A DNA stretch of 64,000 bases from Larimichthys crocea. Lineage: Eukaryota > Chordata > Actinopteri > Sciaenidae. The position numbers were made by a program, and so were the translations under genes. Below the pieces are notes generated by a model. It was not told the origin of the DNA and did no database searches. It saw nothing but the letters and a program-made list of their open reading frames with translations. The DNA lies in assembly GCF_000972845.2 (NCBI RefSeq), contig NC_040021.1:7173291-7237290 (forward strand). The letters run 5' to 3'. Below are positions 36,901 to 48,429 of the stretch, piece by piece; position 1 is the first letter of the stretch; the number at the start of each line of letters is the position of its first letter.

Positions 36901-39900
36901 CATGTTGCTGCTCTTCTGAGAAGCTCACAGCTGTTTCTGCTCCGATGTTTTAACATGGGGGCTTATGGACACTGACTCGTTCTGGAGTCGTTCGTCCTCC
37001 TTAAAGAGCCGCTGCTCCTTCATGTCAAAAGCAGCTGTGATGGGCATCTACATAGGATGCTTCCTGGATGCTGGTTCCCCTGTGCTCTGGGCACATCCAG
37101 CTTGGAGGAGAGCTCGGTGCAGACCCAGAATCCACTGGAGGGACTAAACAGTATAGCTCATCTAGCCTGGGAACGCGCTTAAAGTGGATGGATAGATGTT
37201 TCATAGCATCTAATAATTTCTACATGTTGTCCCACTACCTTTCTGAGCAGCTCAGCAGTTTCCCTGTTGAGGCTTTGTGTGGGACATCACATGAGTTTGG
37301 AAAATGACTTACAAGTAATGAATTCAAATCAAACTGTGTCATGTCTGCAGATAAAATCTGTGTTTACCACGTGTATTTATTGAATCTCTGCTCAGCTACA
37401 AACACAGTCACGCAGTAGTTTCCAGCAGAGAGTTTCAGATAAGTCTCACCTCATTAACAGTTCACAGCGCACTGTAAAACCTTCTGCCTGTAATATAAAT
37501 CACTTGACAGGAATAAATAGTTCATGAAGTAGCCCATTTGTCAAGGGAATGCTATGTCACAATAAAATGTTGTTTAACAAGAGCACAATCTCCACATCAT
37601 CAGGTTATTGTGAACATTAAGTCAAATAAAGTCCAGTTCTATTCATACAGCCCAAAATCACAACAGCCTCAGAGGCTCTAAAAGATGCTCCGGCTGCTCG
37701 GCATGTTTGTTCAGTGAATTCTGCTCGAGACGTACTCTTGACAAAAATGTGTAAGAAAGAGGATAAGAGGCCAGTTAGAAAGACAGAGATAAAATGAATA
37801 ATTCTACATCACATTAACATTTTAGAGTCATTAGTTACTACAAAACTGTCCAATCAGGGTAAATCTACTAATACTGTACTGTGATGTTTTCTTCAGGCCC
37901 GAGGAGGAACCTGAGGAACGACCTCCTGGTAGCAGCCGACTCCATCACCAACACCGTGTCCTCACTGGTCAAAGAGCTTCACTCTGGTAAACACACACAC
38001 ACACACATCTATATAGACTAGAGTGTATTGAGACCGAGACGAGACCAAGACTTTGAGGGGTGGAGATGAAGTCGAGTCTAAGACCAGACAAAGTTAACAT
38101 GTAGCCGATGTTTTTCTAAATCTCTTTGGGTGAGGCGTGGTCCCAGCCATCTCACTCATTTACACACTAGTGTGTTTTCTTTTTTTAGACAGGGTTTCTT
38201 CACAGTTGTGGTTTTGATTGGTCTTGAAATAAAATCCTCTTTGTTCAATACAAGACAGAGTGAAACTGTGATTGATTCCCAGGCAAAGTTTAAATTTAAG
38301 CTTTGAAAAGAAGACAAACATTGTGTTTGCTCTTTGTGTCAGTCAGAAATGTTAAAGATTTATCGTTAGGCTTCAGATAGAGAATTCATTGTTAGGAGTG
38401 TTTGTTCACGAGTGTGTAGGTACTTCTCCTCGTCACATGTGCATATGCCTAGTTTGTAGAGATGAGGAAAGATCAGAGTGAAGTCTTAAAATAAAAATAG
38501 ACCTCATTTTGTGTAGCAGGAATATGTTTTCTGTGTATTTATGTATGTAATTTAATTCTCTTTTCTGACCAGACGATGTTCGGGAGGAAGAGGAGAGGTT
38601 GCTGAACGGGAAGGACAGAGGTAACTTCATGTCTTCACCCTCTCTGCTTGCCCACAAATCTTCACACTAACATGGTCAATACGATGCTTAACCTTTGCAC
38701 TGACATGGGATGCTCGATTGATTTCAGTGTTTCTGAAAGAAGAACACATTTTAGAGTGAGATGTTAGTAATCAGTGTCTTAAATCATGCAGAACAAACTA
38801 TAAAATAACATAAATGAATAGAATAAATACGAAATAAAAAAGATCCTAGATCCTTTACTTGTGTAACGCCACGATGTAAAACTACTGTGTTAGAAGTAAA
38901 GGTCGTGAATCAAAATTCTACTTCACTAAAATTGTGTTTATGTGCCTATAAGGGCCTGAAAGAGATTTTGTGCACGCAGATTATTATCTCATAAAACAAA
39001 TAGATTTCTTTTTTCTTGTGTTGCAAATTTATCACAACCTGAGCAGATCAAAGCAACCGCATAACTGAAAACAACTGTGTGGGTGTGCATCTATGATAGT
39101 GCATCATGTTTTATAGTTCAGTGTCAGTTTTCAGGTTTACGCACGGTCAGCGGCGCAATGAAATGTGTTGGACGAGAAGAAGCGGTCAGCTCAGCATCAC
39201 TAGACGTGTAACAGCACAAGACATAAAGGCTAAAAATGAGATAAGAAGAAAAATACAGCTGTATTCTGGAGCACCTTTTCAGGTTATAAATTAAATTTGG
39301 GGAAAAGTCAGTGTTTTCCCATTAATACTGCAGCATGGCATATTCAACAGTCAGATTTACCTTTTCGATTTAGTCCATCTGGGTTTAAATAATTAAATTA
39401 ATGTGACTCGTTCTTTATCTGCTAATTTCACTCCCCTTATTTCAAAGATTACATCCAATATTCAAAGATGGAGTAACCTCTATTTTTATTCACGTCAATT
39501 CCTCTTTTTCTGCAAAAACATTTTGTTTGACTCTCTGGATAAGATCATTTGTTCTTTTTATTTGGGGTTGTAAAACTTTACTGCAGAGGTGCAGACTTAG
39601 TGGAGGACTTGCATTACCTAATTTTCTAACTTACCATTGGGCTGCTCACTTCCATAAACTTTGCTACTGGTTAAAATCTGCTGGATCCTCTCGGTGTAAA
39701 TTGGAACTATCATCCTGTAAACGCTCTACTTTATTCCTCTTTACCTACAAAACCCTCTCGATATACTGATAATCAAAACACACTCAAAATCTGGTATCAA
39801 TTTAGACGGCACTTTAAATTTGTAGCTGCATTCCTTTTTATATAACAACTATTTATTTCCTCCATCACTTTCGGACTCGACATTTTCAGTGTGGGATGTC

Positions 39901-41185
39901 AAGGGTATTGTATTACAATTCAGATATTTATATGTTATCTTTGATAGTTTTGCCAATTTGCCATCTCGCTATGACCTCCCTGTTACTCATCTGTTTCGCT
40001 ATTCGCAGAGGAATCATTTCAAAGCTGTATGACATTATCTTAGCTTTTAGCAACCACTCAAAGAAGAAGGAAAATACAAAACAATAACATTTTAGATTAA
40101 AAAAAATCTAAAAAACCTGATAAATCATAAAATAAAATAAAATGGAATATTAAAAATCTGTGTTCTATACACAACAAGGTTGTGTCAAGTTCATACAAGT
40201 ATTGGAGAAGTATCACACTATTATAGGTGGATGAACACATGATGATTGAAACTTTTTCCTATATATGAAATATATTCTCGTCTGTCTATGTTCAGCATTT
40301 AGATACTTATTGACCAATGAAAAGATTTTTAGTTACATCATTTGTGTCGGATAGGGAGAAGGAAAATTACATTTTGATTCAAGGACAGACGACGAGCTCT
40401 GTGAGACTCAGGTGGTCATTAACCTGGATTCTTTTCAATCTAAAATAGTAAAATAACTTTGATTAGCAGACATGAAGCCTTTACTATTGATAGTTTAAAG
40501 ATAAACAGGAGTTGAGGCTCACAATCCACATAAATCCATTAAACAGTTCACCGATGACTGTGTGAACACAGATTTTAATTCTAAATGTGTCCCATCACAG
40601 TGTTTTATTTTTCTTTTGCACACATAATCATCATTATCATCATATATTATCTGTAAATGCATGTGCCGCTTGCGTCTTTTCCTGCATCCTGTGTCCGGTG
40701 CACCGCCTCTGTACAGCTCCAATTATTCTCCAGGTGCTCTCTCGTCTGCGCTGCAACAAGCTTCATTAACGTGCCGTCTCATTAGCCACGCTTTATGGAG
40801 CCCCTCCTCCTTACAAGAGGACTGCCTGCTGAGATGAAGTGGTCAAACTGCTTCCTGGTCTGGCTTCAGACTAAACCATTATCAGAATACTAACCTGCAG
40901 TACTAACCCACCACCCCCTGAACAGACAGACAGACAGAGACAGGAGGCCGCGGTTCAGCCCCAACACAGTTAAGTCTTAAAGTTTAAAGATAAAATACTG
41001 TGTTAAAATGTTTACAGTAGTAAAGAGTTAGTCAATTTATGTGGCACCTGCCAAGTGTTTTATGTTTCTATGCAAAGACCTGGTCTGGTTCTTATTACAG
41101 CTTCTGGCAGAAACCTGTAGCATAAGCTTCAGACTGTCCTCTGCTAACTGCTAACTAAACTTTGTTTCTCTCTTCAGCAGGTTAA
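26809..41185 (+). CDS. dtnb: dtnb, dystrobrevin beta (complete CDS, 19 coding exons)
   Basis: Cytoplasmic scaffold of the dystrophin-associated complex; binds dystrophin and syntrophins. Exons: 26809-26899, 27018-27098, 27171-27384, 27533-27618, 28151-28305, 28453-28552, 28673-28839, 29742-29866, 30934-31005, 31873-31950, 32311-32386, 32545-32624, 33086-33199, 35944-36040, 36290-36310, 36581-36734, 37897-37986, 38573-38620, 41181-41185. All introns are GT-AG, phases agree, and the product is 617 residues. Seen: EF-hand-like region about 25-240 ([40 protein letters not shown]); ZZ zinc finger 243-295 with C249, C252, C264, C267, C273 and C276; syntrophin-binding region; coiled coils about 416-519 ([20 protein letters not shown]); conserved [12 protein letters not shown] and [14 protein letters not shown]-terminus NGKDRG as in mammalian DTNB. 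The first 20 or so residues are divergent and Gly-rich. The start is chosen because the exon begins one base before ATG and leads into RQIFVEL. Confidence 0.95.
28555..28596. repeat. (AC)21 microsatellite at start of dtnb intron 6
   Basis: Begins two bases after the exon 6 donor GT (28553-28554). It is complementary to the TG tract at 28895-28939 on the other side of the ZZ exon. Confidence 0.95.
28895..28939. repeat. (TG)22 microsatellite in dtnb intron 7
   Basis: Begins 55 bases after the end of the ZZ exon (28839) and mirrors the CA tract in the preceding intron. Confidence 0.95.
30893..30926. repeat. (TG)17 next to the exon 9 acceptor of dtnb
   Basis: Seventeen TG units end only 7 bases before the exon 9 boundary (CGCATAG| at 30933). 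They take the place where a polypyrimidine tract would be expected. Confidence 0.95.
32165..32260 (+). repeat. family C fragment in dtnb intron 11-12 region
   Basis: AAAGTTACATAGTGTGAGAA and CAGACGTACAGGTGGCAGAG align with the right part of the family C element at 45258-45893. Confidence 0.5.
33760..34010 (+). repeat. teleost dispersed repeat ending ATGGATGGATG
   Basis: Contains GGTTCCCGGTTCGAAACTCG, TGCATGTTCTCCCCGTGTCT, CCCACAGTCCAAAGACATGC, GCCCTGTGATGAACTGGTGA and GGTTACAGAAAATGGATGGA. It is the reverse-orientation relative of 6295-6520. It lies in the long intron between dtnb exons 13 and 14. Confidence 0.7.
34075..34165 (+). repeat. dispersed family A, end fragment
   Basis: CACTGACAGTACAAAGAATG, GACAGGTGACATCACCCACA and GGCTAATCTAAAAATCGTCA match one end of family A. 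It lies immediately after the repeat at 33760-34010. Confidence 0.6.
34170..35940 (+). other. dtnb: remainder of dtnb intron 13, nothing recognised
   Basis: No exon-like block or clear repeat is seen. A 116-codon open frame at 35201-35551 has no recognisable features, and no splice signals tie it to dtnb. Confidence 0.4.
36290..36310 (+). other. dtnb: dtnb 21-nt microexon (DEEQRQA)
   Basis: Seven codons lie between acceptor CCCTGTAG and donor GTAAGT, in phase 0 on both sides, inserted straight after the coiled coil ending LMKLLK. Dystrobrevins are known to vary at this point by short inserts. The exon is counted in the full-length model given for dtnb but is probably alternative. Confidence 0.8.
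36940..37000 (+). repeat. dispersed family A, small internal fragment
   Basis: TTTTAACATGGGGGCTTATG and GACACTGACTCGTTCTGGAG match the interior of family A. The rest of the element is absent. Confidence 0.4.
37620..37700 (+). repeat. fragment of common teleost repeat
   Basis: AGTCCAGTTCTATTCATACA, GCCCAAAATCACAACAGCCT and CAGAGGCTCT resemble a widespread fish repeat beginning with a 'tatagcccaatatcaca' motif. Dtnb intron 16. Confidence 0.4.
39430..40080 (+). mobile_element. L1-type LINE remnant (3' end of ORF2, decayed)
   Basis: Three-frame reading on the + strand recovers [20 protein letters not shown] followed by [20 protein letters not shown], the C-terminal part of L1-clade ORF2 proteins (FIWGGK...[13 protein letters not shown]). 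Further on, in another frame, [18 protein letters not shown] appears. Frameshifts and stops separate them, so it is dead. It lies in the dtnb intron between coding exons 18 and 19; the A-rich end is near 40075-40140. Confidence 0.65.
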
Positions 41186-42086
41186 AACGACCGCAGGACA
41201 AATTAAAACAGTAAGTGATTCCATGTTGCCGCCTTTTAATCACGATATAAAAAAACCCTGAACAACTTTGTTTAGTTTGAGTCAATCATGACGATACAAA
41301 AATAGTATAAACTCGCTCTGAACTCAAAGATATCAAACACGCACACACAATATAAAAGTACCACGCACCTTTTCATTAAATCAGTCAGAAGAGGTTTTTA
41401 TTAGAAAGGCAAACATCTTGGAAACATTTTTGTTTCAGAAACAAAAAGAGTGCGTTCATGTTTTATGGGACAAAAACTGTTTGATGACTCAAAGCAGCGA
41501 CTCATTTATGGGTTTGAACTTGTTAGCACAGACGAACTGTGCAAAGCTTTAAATTCTACTACTTCAACGCTTCATACTGTGTTGAAACGAAAGCCTAATT
41601 TTCTTAATTATAAGAGATATCTTTGTATCATAATTGTCTAATCGGGGAAAAAAAATCTTAAACGTCTTGATATGAAAGTATTTATGAACTTTGAAATGAT
41701 ACGATGGTGTTTATCTTGTGAAAACTGAAGTAGGAAAGATGCTTATTCGCCTTCTTCCGAGGAGTTTCCAATAAGAAGATTGACACTATTTTCGTGTCTG
41801 TAAGGTAAATATGAAACCACAGTCAGCAGCCACGGACAGTTTCTTTGCAGTCGGTGGTAACTTGCTTTAGTCTTGTCGTCATGATTGAGACAACAACATA
41901 TAGTTTGTTAATAAATGAGGTTCAGAGGTGCTGTCAGAGTCTGTTTTCAATCTTTATGCTAAACTGGCTTGATTTTTACTGTAATGACACGAGAGTAGGG
42001 TTGATCTTCTTATCTAACTCTCGACAAGAAGGTGAATAAATGTACGTAACTTCTGATGAGACTGTTCCCTGTCTGTCTCTCCTCAG

Positions 42087-44370
42087 GCAGAGTGATGCTT
42101 CATCGCGTCCAAAGAAGACCGACCCTGCTGGGATTTCAAATATATCTTCTCATATTCATCGTTAGCTATTGGGGATTAGAGCTCCACTGCCAATCAACCA
42201 ATCACGATGCTGGACACCAAATGACCGCTGGGTCCCTACTGATGTATAGCTGTGATTCTGTGTGTCTTGTCACTGTGGTTTTACTTTTTTTGTTTTGATT
42301 TGATCATGCGTAGCTAAAACGAGGAATCTGAAACCTACTGATTTGTACTGTAGCCTGTGTGCGTTTGTGTGTGTGCGCTCTGCATTTTGGAGGCGCGAGA
42401 GGGACGAGTAAGTGAGAAGGACACGCGAAGAGACAGATAAAGGTGTGTTAAGGACATTTGTGAAGGACAGGAAAAGTTTCAGGATGTAAAAACAGGAGGA
42501 GAAACAAAAGAAAGTTTAAAAAAAGATGAGAAGTGAGTTGTAACGTTTAAAGTTTCGGCACTGTGTGCTCAGTATTTATTGCTTTGATTTGATTTTTTGA
42601 CATTTATTCAATTCAGTTTGAGCGTTCATGCGTACATGAGTGTGGTCAGGCCCTGCTGAGACGATAAGCTTTAACGGGACGTTTCCTGCTGTATCAAACC
42701 CAGCCTTTCCTCCCTCTACCCCTCCCCATCCGTTTGGCTGTGGCGATGCAGAAAGTTGAAGTCCTGGTCCTGGTCCAGGTGTCCCTGAAACTGGACCAGA
42801 TTAGTACCATAGGTGCTGGTATGATAGCAGCTCAGGTTGTCCAGGCCTCTCTGTGTATCTCGGTACTGCATAGGGACTCGAATCAAAGAGGAGATATCTG
42901 ATTACTGTGTGTGTATGTGTGAGAGTGTGTGTAAGAGAGAGAGAGAATATAAAACCATTCGCTTCAACAGGGTCAGTGTAACAGAGTGGCAAAGTGGGTG
43001 GAGGAGTAGGCTGTGGTGGTATGTATCCCCGTTATAAAAGGATTCTTTAGAAGTTCAGTTCACCCACATTATAAATCTGAGGAGACGCATGATTCTGATG
43101 ATGATAATAATACAAACAATACAATACAGAGCCGGTCTAGACTGTACTCCCCACCATGAGCAAACACCTCCTTTAACAGGCATATAGCAGCATGACTAAG
43201 GCATGTTTGAGGAGTCACCTGAGCCAGCACTAACTATAATCAACTCTATCAATGCCGAGCAGCTTTTCTTCACGGCTCATGTTTTACGGTTTAGGTGAAC
43301 TTCTCCTTTTTAATGATGCTCCTCGATATGGACACATCAGAATATGAATATATATATTTTTACATTTAATTTTTAAGCTTTGTCTCATGAATAATTTAAT
43401 TCAAACATCATGTTGGGATGTTTTTCATATTTTCTCTGAATACTACAATACCCATGAACCCTCTGCGGCTACTGCTGTGGATAAAAAGGCAGCCAGTGCC
43501 ACGAAGCACAGCTGTAGAAAATCTAAAATATTTTATTGTGAAATAAAGATTTCAAAACAAAGAAGCGCTGTTGCTGAACTCATCCAACAGGAAGTTTTAA
43601 GGAATTTTAAGCTCTGTGATTGGAGGTTATCTTACTGCAGGGCTCCTTGGGAGGTGTAGTTCCTCCCTAAACATGTATCTTTTGAACTTTGGATTCAACT
43701 GCTTGTTACTGAACATTATCTATGCAAAAAGTGAACATGACTTTTATTTTTTTAAACACTGCCTGCCCACAACAACTCCTCACACTTTGCTACTTGTTGT
43801 TGCCTTTCAAGCTTCCTGCGAAACGCAGTGGATTCTGGGTGTTTAAACATCTCTGTAGATGTCGAATTACACCTAGCACCCCATAAAATCTTCAGACTGA
43901 TATATGTATGCAAATAAGATATAAGCCAAAGCGACTTACTGAGCTTGTGTCTGGTCATTTATTTTCATGTAACAGAGAATTTTATCAAGAATGTGTTTTT
44001 TTTTTTTTTTTTTTTTGTAGCATTTCAGGGTGTTCGCTCATAGGAAGCTGCATTTTACTGTTGTACATTGTTTTGTCTCAGACTTCACCAGCCCTCCACA
44101 TTTATTGACTGACTGACTGCGGCTGAGATGATCACATTTTCAGCCCGCTGAGTGATTGACTGTACGAGTGGTTTAATAGATGAATGAGTTTCAGTGTGTG
44201 TGTGGTAAAGAGAGAGCGAGAGAGAAATCAAGACTGACAGGACAGACGTGTTCTGGCATGAAACTGTAAAAAAAACAAACCTTCAGCTCTGAACCTGCCG
44301 GAGCTGACGGCGTGAGTGAAAAGTGTTGATCTGTGTTACATCTTCAATAAATAATATGTAACGTCAAACT
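42087..44370 (+). other. dtnb: dtnb 3'UTR exon and polyadenylation signal
   Basis: The stop-codon exon 41181-41210 ends in a donor ACA|GTAAGT, and a good acceptor, CTGTCTCTCCTCAG, precedes 42087, so the message continues into a spliced 3'UTR. AATAAA at 44346-44351 is the best end signal. No coding frame of note lies inside. A T-tract lies at 43998-44018. Confidence 0.55.
44346..44351 (+). promoter_or_regulatory. dtnb: polyadenylation signal AATAAA, probable dtnb end
   Basis: Canonical hexamer in TTCAATAAATAATATG, about 2.3 kb into the last exon. Assignment to dtnb is inferred. Confidence 0.45.
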
Positions 44371-44883
44371 CTGAGCTTCGTCTGTCTGTCTACGCAGCAA
44401 CATAAAAACATACAGCAATGTATAACTAAGTAACTTTTCCACGGCTATGTCACAACTCCACCATGACCTCATGAGCTCCAACGTTTTTTTTCCTCTTGGT
44501 TTTTTCATATTCCTGTTCCTTAAAAGTCTGCTTTGCACTACAGTTTGGCAAAACAATATGTAATGTAATAAATCTATGAAACGAGCTGGAAACCACACCG
44601 CTATATTCCTGGAAAGTGACCCATTTGTAAAATTCCTTCGCTTCTCTCGGCTGGAATACAGCTTAGATATTGCAGCAGCTTCAAAACTAGTGTAAGCACT
44701 GTGGAAAGATTATTCAGAGGCAAGAGAAATCTAACAAAATAAGAGCATGACTTAATAAAGACTGTGGTTTCAATGATTTATAGCCTTTACTTAAGTAAAA
44801 GTAGCAACACTATAATGTAAAAATACTCCACTGAAACTGTGAGTAAAAGTATATCAGTGTTACACTGGTGTATATTACATTAT

Positions 44884-45240
44884 TAGATTAAAGGTCCGGT
44901 TTGTACGATTTAGTGGCATCTAGTGGTAAAGTTACAGATTACTGACTAACTACTGCTTGCCTCACTCTCTTTTTTTTTAAAGCGAGCTGGTGCCACAAAA
45001 CTCCTGAAAGGACTTGTCTAGATCCAGTTTTTGTTTTGTCCATTCTGGGCTACTGTAGAAACATGACGGTGCATTCTGGCAGATTCTATGGAAGAGGACC
45101 CGCAGTGACAGCCGATCTCAAAGACTCATTTTAAGGTAACAAAAACATACGATTCTTATTTTCAGGTGATTATACACTAATGAAAACAGAGTTATAGATA
45201 TTCTATTACATTCTGTAAATAGAGACGTATTAATCTTGCA
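44884..45240 (-). repeat. dispersed family B, reverse copy
   Basis: Begins TTAAAGGTCCGGTTTGTACG and ATTTAGTGGCATCTAGTGGT, with CATTCTGGGCTACTGTAGAA, GGAAGAGGACCCGCAGTGAC and TTTCAGGTGATTATACACTA. It is the reverse complement order of the copies at 49545 and 58735. Confidence 0.65.
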
Positions 45241-45257
45241 CATTGGATCTCTAAAAG

Positions 45258-45893
45258 TATTTTTTATGATTTAGCACGCCAGTTTCAGAGTACAATCCCA
45301 CCGTGATTAATATAGACTGCTGTACACGTGCATTTGTTATGATTATATTACTTATGATCAAAAACTAGTGAGTCCACAACTTTGCTAACAGCCAAACATT
45401 AAGCAAGGTCAACAACACAAGACATAGCAGCCAGCTAAATATTACTTACTAGTCCAACAGCAAGAAGCCCAGCTCGGTGTCCCCTAATGTTTCCTGTGTC
45501 CATAGAGGCTGCTGAGTCCAGTTACATTGCCCTCTTGCTCCGGTTCTGGCACGACACTGGCTCCTGAAAAACTCCTTTTCCCAGGGGTCTAAAATGCCTC
45601 AAGCTATAATTTGTGTTTACTGTTCAAGAGTCTAGGCTAAGAGCAGCCGGACAACATCAGAGGGAAAACCAGAAAACATTCATTTGTAAAATATAATCCA
45701 GTTTCACAAAAATCAGTGAAATAGTTGATGATGTGTGATCAAACCTGGAGCCCAAAGTTACATAGTGTGAGAGCAGACGTATGAATGACAGAAACACTAT
45801 TCGACTGATTAAAAGTCAGTGGAACATCAACATGATCTAAAATCTGTTTATGGTGTTTTATTGTAGAATGGTTACACAATGTTGCTTCAAGTA
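45258..45893 (+). repeat. family C element, copy 2
   Basis: AACTTTGCTAACAGCCAAAC, TACTAGTCCAACAGCAAGAA, CTCCGGTTCTGGCACGACAC and AGAGGGAAAACCAGAAAACA are shared with copy 1 at 20830-21526. The right end is ACACAATGTTGCTTCAAG. Confidence 0.65.
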
Positions 45894-47504
45894 AAAGTAC
45901 CTCATTAAAGTGTATTGTAATGTATGTGCTGTAGTGGAATATTACATGTGTAAACAGCATTTTATTATTATTTTATTATAACTTAAAACACTTTATATAC
46001 TATTTATGTATTAGTATTTCTTTAGTATTTAATAGTTTAATCTATACTGTATCATATTTTAACAACTGAACATGTATTATACAAATAAAATTGTGATCTT
46101 AAGCACAATATTTATTCTTGACATGACAGGATGCCTAAAAGTTGGATCTAAGCACAGTACTTAAGTAAAGGTATTACATGAAGGTAGTGAAAGAAGTAGC
46201 CTGAAGCAGAAATCATTGATTTTCATCCAAACTGATCACAGTGATCTGACACACACACACACACACATCTTACTATGAGAGAGTGTTTTTGGTAATAATC
46301 CAGTTTCTATAAATATAACACTCTCAGCACGGACTCTCCAAAAATACTCCCAATTTTCTCGCCTGCATGTTTTTTTTTGTTTTTTTTTTAACTTCCTCTC
46401 TGATTTAGTGTCCTCATTAGTATGGATGAGCAGTTCTCACTTTTCCCATGAGCTTCCCTCAGAGGTCACGACTGTGTGTGTGTGTTGTATATATACGTTT
46501 GTGAGAGGTGGGGGTGTAAATTATAGACTGAATAAAGCTCATTGAGGTTTGTCTGTTGTTGGTGACCTCCATGACCGCTATAAATAACAACCCCCACCCA
46601 GCCAAAACCTCCTATACTCACAACACCCAGTGCAGTTATGACCCTGTTTAGTGTGGATCTAAACACTTTCTTCTCCTCAGAGGTCGAACTGAGTTTAACC
46701 TTCTGTTCTAAGAGCTAAAATCATCTCATCACAATGCATTGAAATCAATCTGATCTGATTGACAGCTGAAGTAACAGTTGATGCTGAATTAATTTATAGG
46801 TTAGATGATTGAAACTAATTGTTATAACCCTAAACCAAACCTTAAAGTTATTTCTCCAAATATTAAAAAAGTAAAAACAACATGGCAAAACCTTTATTTT
46901 TATACCGCATTCATATGGTATTTTCATTTCAATTATATGGTTTTGATGATACAGTAAAATATGAAACGAATAAGCAACCTTAAACTTAAAATCAACAGTA
47001 CTAATATCCTTTTACCATCATGGCAGAAAAAGTCAGACCACATTTATTACCGCAAATTTCTGGCAACCACAGGTGCCAGGTTTTTTTTTTTTTTTTACAC
47101 AACTGTTGTGTACAGTGTGAAATATGAAATAAAACACCAACCTTAACCATGAAATCAACAGAGCTATCCTTTTACTGTAATATTAGAAAAAGTTGTACTG
47201 TATTCCTTCACCTGTTCCAATTATGTCAAGGCGTGAAGTAACAGCGAGGCTGCTTTGATTGTGGTTTGAGGATCAAAGAAATAAGTTGTAGCCGTTTGAA
47301 GAACGACTTCACAGTTTCGTCCATCTTTCTGTCTCCAGATGTTGGGGAACAAATAAAGATCATACATATTTCTACATTTTACACTGAATCCACACTTTAG
47401 TCCGAGCTAAAGGGAAATACCACTCATGCATCATCTTATCCAGTTGTGAAGACTACAACGTTCAAACCCGGAGTTAGTTCTTAATCTCCTCACACTACAT
47501 TTAC

Positions 47505-47839
47505 TAGTGATGCGTCGGTCGCGAACGAGACGGATCATACCACCAAGCATTTACATTATAGACCTATAATGTATAGACCTATTGGCTACAGCAATTTATT
47601 GATATTCCAAAATGTAATTTTTACTTTTGAATACTTTTTAAGTACAAAGGATGTATTGAATAATTTAAGTGATATATGTACACACATCAAAAGTCAAAAC
47701 AGTGCTAAATCTGGCTGAATTATTAAAGGTATAAAGTGGTGAAATGAAGAGCCATTTGGGAGCCGAAAGAACCAGCTCTTCTTGGTGAGCTGAGTCAAAT
47801 GATCTGACTCACTAAAAAGAACCAAACTTCCCATCACTA
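47505..47839. mobile_element. non-autonomous hAT element (MITE), 335 bp, with 8 bp TSD
   Basis: The left end TAGTGATGCGTCGGTCGCGA and the right end (reverse complement) TAGTGATGGGAAGTTTGGTT share the terminal TAGTGATG typical of vertebrate hAT elements. The element is flanked by perfect 8 bp direct repeats ACATTTAC at 47497-47504 and 47840-47847, the target duplication length of hAT transposases. The right part contains GAGCCATTTGGGAGCCGAAA and GAACCAGCTCTT, an abundant vertebrate hAT-related sequence. There is no transposase ORF, so mobilisation would need a partner in trans. Confidence 0.85.
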
Positions 47840-48429
47840 ACATTTACTGCTTTCCCTTCTCTGTCCCTGAATACTGTGTCCACAGCAGTTGGAGAGCAGG
47901 TTTCAACTTGCCGCAGCAGGTTTCGACTCCAGCTGTTGAGGGACCTGAGGAGAAAAAAAGCTAGGTTAGACAAAACTAACCCGCCAGACGAGAAAACGGG
48001 TAAATGTGTTGCCTTAACTTGTGGGGTGTAGGTGGAGACAGGTAACCTAGAGAAAACACACATAGTGGTTCCCAACCTGATACATCTGAAGGTTTGCCTC
48101 TCTTCTTGTCCTATAGTAGCTAAAGTGAACAGCGTTTTAAGCAGTATTTGCTCTCTTGGCATTAAATCTAAAGCCTGGTCTGGACCCTGACCCGTAAAAC
48201 AAAAGCAGCTGATATGACAGTTTGCCTTCAGGCTGTAACACACCGACATCAAACATACTGCATATTGTTTCAAGAAAGCCTGTATTACCCCTTTCCAATG
48301 ATTATGAGCAAGGGCAGACATTAACCTGGGCCACAAATGAGCAGCTGGGCCTCTTACAGAGCTCCCCGTTCCTCCCACTCTGTCTGCATTGTAAAATACA
48401 TGCTGGAATATTACAGCCCCAGGTTTCAC
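47812..48429 (-). other. unassigned open reading frame, 205 codons
   Basis: An uninterrupted frame on the - strand from ATG (48429) to a stop inside the hAT element. It is unusually long for this AT-rich intergenic DNA. The product has a Cys-rich patch (SVCYSLKANCHISCFCF) but no domain, signal peptide or family that I recognise, and the last residues are encoded by the mobile element. It may be chance. An undetected retroelement fragment is an alternative. Confidence 0.2.

Larger units (their letters stand above)
44764..46210 (-). repeat. TTCCACCACTG repeat split by nested elements
   Basis: The left part 44764-44883 (TTACTTAAGTAAAAGTAGCA, TACTCCACTGAAACTGTGAG) and the right part 45894-46210 (AAGTAAAAGTACCTCATTAA, TTATACTATTTATG, CAGTACTTAAGTAAAGG) read as one reverse copy of the 10325-10757 repeat, interrupted at about 44884-45893 by families B and C. 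Confidence 0.55.

Noticed and set aside
40921..40976. Possible alternative last coding exon of dtnb starting GAGGCCGCGGTT
   Set aside because: The acceptor AGAGACAG is preceded by a purine-rich CAGA repeat, and no donor or conserved ending follows. The 41181 exon gives the family-typical ...KDRG end.
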